Shown here piece after piece: positions 53,901-61,900 of a stretch of DNA of 64,000 bases. The DNA is from Diadema setosum (lineage: Eukaryota > Echinodermata > Echinoidea > Diadematoida > Diadematidae). Position numbers and translations under genes: made by a program. The notes under the pieces were generated by a model. The model worked only from the letters and a program-made list of their open reading frames with translations. It did not search any database and was not told the DNA's origin. Each line of letters begins with the position of its first letter. Within the stretch, counting starts at the first letter, position 1. Location of the stretch: the NCBI GenBank assembly GCA_033980235.1, contig CM067077.1:7000602-7064601 (forward strand), written 5' to 3'.

Positions 53901-56900
53901 AGCGCGTAAGCAACATGAAAATGCACTTTTTTTCCGACTGATTTGGATTTCTGATACTTTAGGTAACAATATCCATTGATTTCCGATCGATTTTGACCAA
54001 TACCAAAGGAATGCACAGGCGTCAAAGTTAAAAATCTGCGCGCGCGTCTATGTGTAAATATAGTGAAAAACATATCTTTGTTTATTTCGCCATAGCTCTT
54101 TAAAATGTCCGGTCTTTATTGCATATTACAAAAGTATATATGAATTGTAAATAACATTTCAAGTATCAACATTTCCATGAATACTCTATGACGTCATCAT
54201 ATCGTCATCTGAAATAAAAAAAAAAGTGGAGTTGAATTTTTTTAGGTATTTTTTCTGACACATTTGTTGGTATCTCTGTTGTTTTAGCTCAATATTATCC
54301 CAAATTCGGATATGTTGTACTTTGAACATTTTTCTTTCAAGTCCATGTCATTGTTTTGCAATTCAATATCGTCATCATACTGGAACTTGTGATTAAAGGC
54401 AAAGTCTCAAAATCAGCCAAGTTTACGTGTTATATCTATGGGAGGTGATTTTTTTTTTAAACCATACGATGACTTGATAACGTTCAAGCACCTTTACCTC
54501 AGCTGATTTTGCTTCATTTCCTTTGAAACTCAAATGTGTTGTAGCTGAGACAATAAGCTGCAGTAATCATGCATTTTTATTTTTTCAAATCTCTTCATCA
54601 GGTTAATAATTTTGCAGCTTAAAACTGAAAATGTAAATGGAATGTGGACGAAACGATTCCTGATTTATCTTTCACTTATAAGCTTACGTTCCTCATATTT
54701 TCTCGTCGGGACGTATGGCAGAAAGGTTAAAGACGACTGCTCTGGCGCCAGAGACGTGAGGTTGCACACGTACGGGTTAGAACCCCACAAGAGCAAGAAA
54801 CAAAATGCAAATAAGGGTCAAAGTTCATATTTGAAAAGACCAATTCTAAAGTCAAGATGATCTTTGAAACACTGTATTGTCCTGTTTCAATTTGTTCGTG
54901 TTTCAATTTGTTCGACATCGTACAGATACACTGTACTAAGAAAACCTGTTAATCTACGTAGGCCTACTTGCACACGCAGACACACGTACGGGACTTTCCA
55001 TGTGGTTTGCCATTATTGTTATAAACAATTTGATCTGAATTATAAGGTACAAAAAATTCGACTTTACTAACATATTATTGCAGCAATATAACTTTAAGTC
55101 GCTATACATTGTATTTCATTGCTTTCGTTGTCGATCACAGGTGACCGATATCTGATCACCCCGTATCACCTAACTCATCTTTTACAGTGACTAGTTTCAT
55201 GTCTCGTATTTCTTTTTGCATTTTTCTCTATGTTTAGGTCATTTATGTTTTGGTTGTACCCGTGCTCCTCATCTCAGTCTTTAGCTCGAATTTAATTGGG
55301 ACCTACGCTCCACAAGCTTGCCTTTTAGTAGCCTCTTCCTTCATATTCCTTTAGCTTTCATTCTCATATTTTAACTTTCATAGATCAACCACTATGTTTT
55401 ATATGTTTGCGATGTTATATGTATGTCTCCTAGCTGGATATCATGTTTTATCTAATTTGCTACATTTGATGTATTTTTTCATTGAAAAATATGAAAATAG
55501 AATTGAAATTGAAATTGACATCTACGTTCACCTCAATATCAAATCTGCCAACATCATTGCTAACCTGGTCTTATGTGCTTTTATTCTTTCGCGCACCTAT
55601 AGTGTAAATATAATTTCTTTCACTTCTTAAAGATACGAGAACGACACTGCCAACTTCCACTACTCAAGGACCTACTTCATTAAAATTATCATCTTCACCG
55701 AGAATATCAACTTCAGAATCGGTGTCCACACCGACGGAGACGATGGTGTCGCCAACTCAGTCGATGATAATGACGAAAGAAACGACAGCGTCGCCGACAG
55801 TAATCGTTACGACAACGATGATGGGGACAACGAATAAACGAGATACGACAACTTCGTCAGGTGTGTGTTTGATCTATCTTTGAAGGAATGCTTACAGGAC
55901 TCTATTGAAATGTACATCAGCATGGCCATAATATTATGCATTGCAGTGAACGGATCACGTACACATCGGTTTTGTCCTTTAAATGAACGATAGTAATCGT
56001 AGAGAAAGCTGCTAATCAACTGCTTTTGAGACGAACTTATGCATTTTGGCATTGCAACAATTTTATTTTTTTTTTACTGTTTATTATAAGATTTCCCCGT
56101 TCATTTTCAAACTTGTTTTATTCAGTTTAATAGATTTGTCTTTGTAGATCGTCCCGAGAAACTCGAATATGCCGATCCTGGTTTCATATTCGTTGATTCA
56201 ATTTTAATAGTAATTTGTCACACATTTTCGTTATTTAAAATTCAAATTCGTCCGTTACACTCGCTGCGCGCATAACAGCAAAAGTAATTCCGTCTTTTAC
56301 CGAACATTTTCTAAAACTTTCCTTCAAATTCGTCTCATATCTTTTCTATTGTAATTTCTTGATTACTCCTGCAACCATTCACTTTTTCCACATTTATGAG
56401 TAAGATTCACACACATGCACCACACCAACCCCCCCCCCCACACACACACACACACACACACACAAATACACACATACACGTTTGTTTGTTTTTTTTTTTG
56501 CCGTTTTCCATGTTGAATAAGGTTGGTTTTATACATAGTATGCAATAACATAGAATCAAAAAAATAAAAGAGCTCAAGTTCAATGTTGTCAGAACATGAT
56601 TAAAGACTATCTTTACTCTTTTTAATGTTCTCCGCATGCCGAATATAGAGAAAAAAGTGAGAAAATGCCGGCTTAGACCCTAGTTCACCCTCAAAGGAGT
56701 AGACCGCGATACTAACTGACTAATTTGTTTGAAAAATTTATGAAATTGTGAGACCAAAGACGAATTTAATTCTTGCATTCTCCAGTCGACGAGCGGCTGA
56801 AACGAATTTTAATGACAGTAAACTTGTTGACGATTTTGTACATATGTGTCTTTGAAAATGGTTGACGAAAGCGAATTAAAATGACAATTGACTTCTAAAC

Positions 56901-58850
56901 TGAAGTTCGTATTTATATTCTGTGTGCTTCTCGGGAAGAATTCGAATTGAAAAAAAAAAATCTGTAACGATGATCTTTAATAGTGCAAAAATGGGCGAAA
57001 AAACCTATATTTCCTCATACGGATCAATGCGTATATATCTCATACATGCTTGCGGCATAATGTATCTGCTTACCTATATTGTGGATTTACTTTTAATAAA
57101 TTACTCATGTCACGTATAGAATTAATTCACCTCATTGTTCAACTCTGCCAACTGCCTCCATTGAGGAACGCACTGACTGGACATTATCGTCTTCACCAAG
57201 AATGCCACCTTCGGAATCAATGTCCACGCAGACGGAGACAATGACGTCGCCAAAACAGTCAATGACGACGACAGACATGGCACTGTCGCAGACTGCAGTC
57301 GTCACAACAATGGCCGCGGTGACGACGAGTACTGACGATATGGCAACGTCGTTGGGTGTGTGTTTCGTCTACTTTTAAGAAACACATTCACTGGACTCTA
57401 TGGAAACGTACATTATCATATTGTTTGTTTGTTTCAACCTAGGAATGTCTTTTTAAACGGCATCGGGTGTGTATTGAGCCTTATAACGTTTTAGTTATAA
57501 CTGATTGGAACATGATGTTGTCACAATTTACGTGGATTACAAGGTTTCCCAATTTGTCAAATTTTAATCTACAGAAACCACGAGGGCAGCTTCTACAACA
57601 TTACCGAAAGAACCAACCGAACCTCCCGGTAGGTTTCTGTGTGTGGTGTGTTGTTGTTGTTGATGAAATTGTTATTGTTGTTGATGTCGTTATTGTTGTT
57701 GATCTTGTTTTTGTGTTTTTTTTTTTGATCTCCAAATTCAACGTGAAATAACAAAAATACAAAGACGAAAGGACGTAGAATAACAGAGACTATTTTGAAC
57801 ATGGAATGGCACATAAACATTTTAAACAGAATCTTGCAGTCTTTTTGTACTATATCACCATTACTAACTTCAAAAACAAATAGCAAAAAAAAAAAACTAA
57901 CAACAAAAACACTAACTGGACAATAAAATCGTTAAGAAGAGTACCAGTAGCCTTTGATATCTTCAATTTCCATGTTAACTCGTAATGATTTCGTGATAAT
58001 TGTATTCGATGCATAATCGCCAGTCCCGTGTAATGGAGAGTGCGAAGGAGGCGGAGAAGTATGTAACGAAGAAACAAACGAGTGTGACTGCCACCAGAGC
58101 TACTACAGAGATATTGATGGACAGTGTGTAGGTAAGAATTGTCTCGTGAACATTATACCTGTATGATAATGACATGGGTCCAGCTGTATAAAAAGATGCA
58201 ACCAATCACTAGTCGTTACTTTTATGTGACATGGGTTCTGTTGTATAAAAAGATGCAACCAATCATGAGTATTAGAATTATCCATAAGTTAGATATCAGC
58301 CAACGGAGAATTGAAGAGTAATGGACTTAAGGGCAATGTTTAACATTAGCAGATAGAAAAAGAAAAACCCAGATTCAGTAATTCAAATTAGTTCTTTAGA
58401 GGTGAGTTATGGAGAAACAACTAACGTAAAAATGTTAATTAGTGTAATTAAAGTTAAATATTGTTAAATATTTTCATTCAAATCGTTTTTGAATAAACCG
58501 TTGCAGTTACGGTTTATTGATACAATTTTCAATAGTGATGTATCATTATATTTCCGGCTTTACTGACAAGTCTCTGATAGGATGTTTACATATTCATCAC
58601 CTGATCTATACTTTTGCATCAAATGTGATAATTTGAGCATTTTCTTAACACTGCCCCTATGTCAATGGTAAAGAGTAGCTTTAAAGCTTGAATTTCCGAC
58701 TATGCGGTATATTGATCTCAGCATTTATGCAAGAGAGCTTAGGTGTTAAGAATGAAAACATGAACGTTTTCCCCCGATGATTGGCGTGCTAATAGTTGCG
58801 TTTTTTTTTTTTTTGAATTTGTAGACTTCCTTACAAACAAAACACACTCT

Positions 58851-58914
<64 letters not shown>

Positions 58915-61900
58915 AGCATATACACAAACACAAACCAAAGAAAACTGATGTTATGAAATAATTGAAGTTAGATGAAGGCAATTTGGAATTTCACTCAAAA
59001 AGTAAGCCAGTTTTGGGAACTATCAATCTCACAAACTTTGCATTTGCCTTTGCGTCTAACAGAATAGTATTTCAGGGGCAAGCTTCTTCACTTTGTCTCC
59101 CTCTACAAATCTCAACTGCGGATCTGTAAAAAGATCAGCGGTTGCGATCTTAAATTTAATTTGTAGAGGGAGACAGAGTGAAGAAACTTGCATCTGAACC
59201 TTCACCTCTCTGAATATCTTTCTTTCTTTCAGAATAGTATTTGTTTGAATGTAAAGCTGGCTTGATAGTCATGTCCGTGATCATTTTTGTTGTTCAACTG
59301 CAGGGCTATTCATATCTCAACTTCAACCTATGGTAACAGGTCTAGTTGATAATTCTGACAAATCCAGGAGGTCAAATCGTTGAAGAAATTGTATTAAACC
59401 GTTGCTGCATCTGAACGATTTAATGTACTTGAGTCCAAATATTCTAACAAAAATTTGGTTTAATATCTGATCCGGGTAATTCAATTCAGTTCGATTCAAT
59501 TCAATCTTTATTTCTGATTAAATATATAGATATAACATACATGAGAATATGAGCAAATTGTACAAAAATGAAGATTTAAGACAATGAACACATTGACAAA
59601 ACAAAGCAGGATTATGAAAAAAAGAAACACGACATGGGGAAAACTCATAGCATAGGTAGATAAAGAACACAAGCTCATTATCAGAAAATAGTATGTTCGT
59701 AGAAAGCAGGAATAGGATTTTTATGCTGCACATACCCCACGATATAATCATTCTCAAAAATAATTCAAAAAATGATGTGTACCAAATGGGTACGCACTGA
59801 TGCATCTGGCTTGAATCGGCGTTTTGGTTAAAGTGCCTCCCCAGAGCTCAAACCCTTTGTGTTCTTGTACGGGCAGTCAATTGTGTAGTACTGCATTTTT
59901 TATACTTGTCTATATGCGTTCCACGTATGTCTTCCGATGAAGGGGTCTTTCTTTTGACGAGTAGGGTAATAAAGAGCAGGAGGAAACGTTGTGTGTTCGT
60001 TTCCATTGAGGAGGTGATAACTTTTTCTTGTGTTATGCCCATGATTTTGGAGATACAGATCTGGCAAGCTAAATTGTGGCTCATTAAAGGCTACAAAAGA
60101 AAAGAACATTACATGGAGATATTGCATACTATTGAACTTGAGTATTTCCTTCATTTCATTTGGACTTTGCAGTGAAGGTGGGCCAGGCTAATCTATATTA
60201 TAGCATCCCAAATCATGTCCAGGGGACCTGTTGCAAAAGCTGATGACGTGATTGCTGTTTGTTTGTTTGTTTGTTTTGTTTGTTTGTTTGTTTGTTTGTT
60301 TGTTGTTGGTGGTGGTGGTGTGTGTGTGTGCTTTTTTTTCTGAGTGGTACATTCTTTCAATGTTTTGCATTGTACGCAGATCTTTCTCCATCATCTCTTA
60401 AGTGTTTCATTTCTCCAATATTTAAATTATGGGTGCATGTACTTTCTTATTTTTAGCTCTTAAGTCGATAGAGGTGAGGGCGACAATAACGAACCAATAC
60501 ATCCCAGCGTATAACGACAGTAGCAGTGATAACTTCAAGGAGCTGGAGAAAGATGTCTGTACTCCGGTGAGTGTACATTTGTACCTTGGTATTTATTGTC
60601 AGGAGAGTGACTGACACTTGTCCTGATTCGCATCGTTAAAAAAAAAAATATTAAAGTAAATCTGTTGGAAATATTATGAACTATCGAGGAAACAATCTGA
60701 GTTTTGCATTACAGGTTACTTTTCCCGACGTCGAAAAAAGGTCCGCCTTTCCGAACATCGGGAACATGTATTACAAAAGCTTTCCTATAAATGAATCATC
60801 AGGAAATGAAAACTGAATTCAACCATTTCTTGTTGTTTTTAATATAGTCGTTGTCTAATAGGAAACAGGAAAAAAGAAACGCCTCATGTTATGCGTCATC
60901 GCGAAATATGAAACTTCTCTATTCAATTTTCCGTTGATTATAATTATGCATTCGCCCGTGTGCTCAGCAGGGGCGGATCCATGAATTCTGTGTAGGGGAG
61001 GCGCCTTTACAAAATTTTCTCTTTATTTCTTTTCTTTTAAGACAAAATAAATAAAGAGAGGGCGCACGCCCAGTGCGTCCCCCTCTGGATCCGCCACTGT
61101 GTCATTTGTACTTGACTTGAAAGCCTTAGTCCCTTTAGAGAAAGAATAGAAAGGAGAGAGAAAGAGGGAGATCACTAAAGAAGGAGGAAAGAACGGTTAG
61201 AGGTTTAAAAAAAAGGCCAGAAAGACGCTATTTCCCAAAACCCAGTAACCCTCCTCAGATCTTTGATGATGTCTTATCTACAGTGTTGTTGCTTTCTCCC
61301 ACTCCCATTTGCCTTCATGCTCTTCAAGACCTCGATGCCATTACTTTAGAGTCATTGAAATAATAAATATGTCACTTTGCTTGTAATTTCTCCCATGAAT
61401 TTCTGTATATATTGTATAGATTGACAAGGAGTACGAAACAGACCCGACATACGTAGACTGCAGCGTGCTCGAATTTACTCAAGGCAGTATCATCATCAAC
61501 TACCATCTTACTTTCAACAAGACATCTAACCAAACATGGCAATCAGTCGAAAATACACTCTCTAAAGTGCTACGTGGGAATAAAAGCGCAAATGGGACTA
61601 TACTCGCTTACAGCGGCCCTGTTAGCGCTAAGCGTAAGTTTACAGGCGGTGAACGTCAAATACAATCATGTTTTCATTATATAGACTAAGATACAAGAAA
61701 AACAAAACAGCTACAAGTTCGAATATTGCATCTTGATAATAGAACCTCAATTATCTATTAAAGAGATGAATACATCACTGTGACTAAGTATATAAGTACG
61801 GACGAGTGTCTTTGCAATAACTTGAATAGCCTGACCAGATCAGAGAAAGGGCAAAACTTCTCGGAGGTATATTGGTTTATGTGATAATAGGGGACGAACG

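Noticed and set aside
57050..57244. + strand ORF of 64 codons
   Set aside because: Frame-shifted reading of the exon-13 duplicate; ends in a stop and has no domain.
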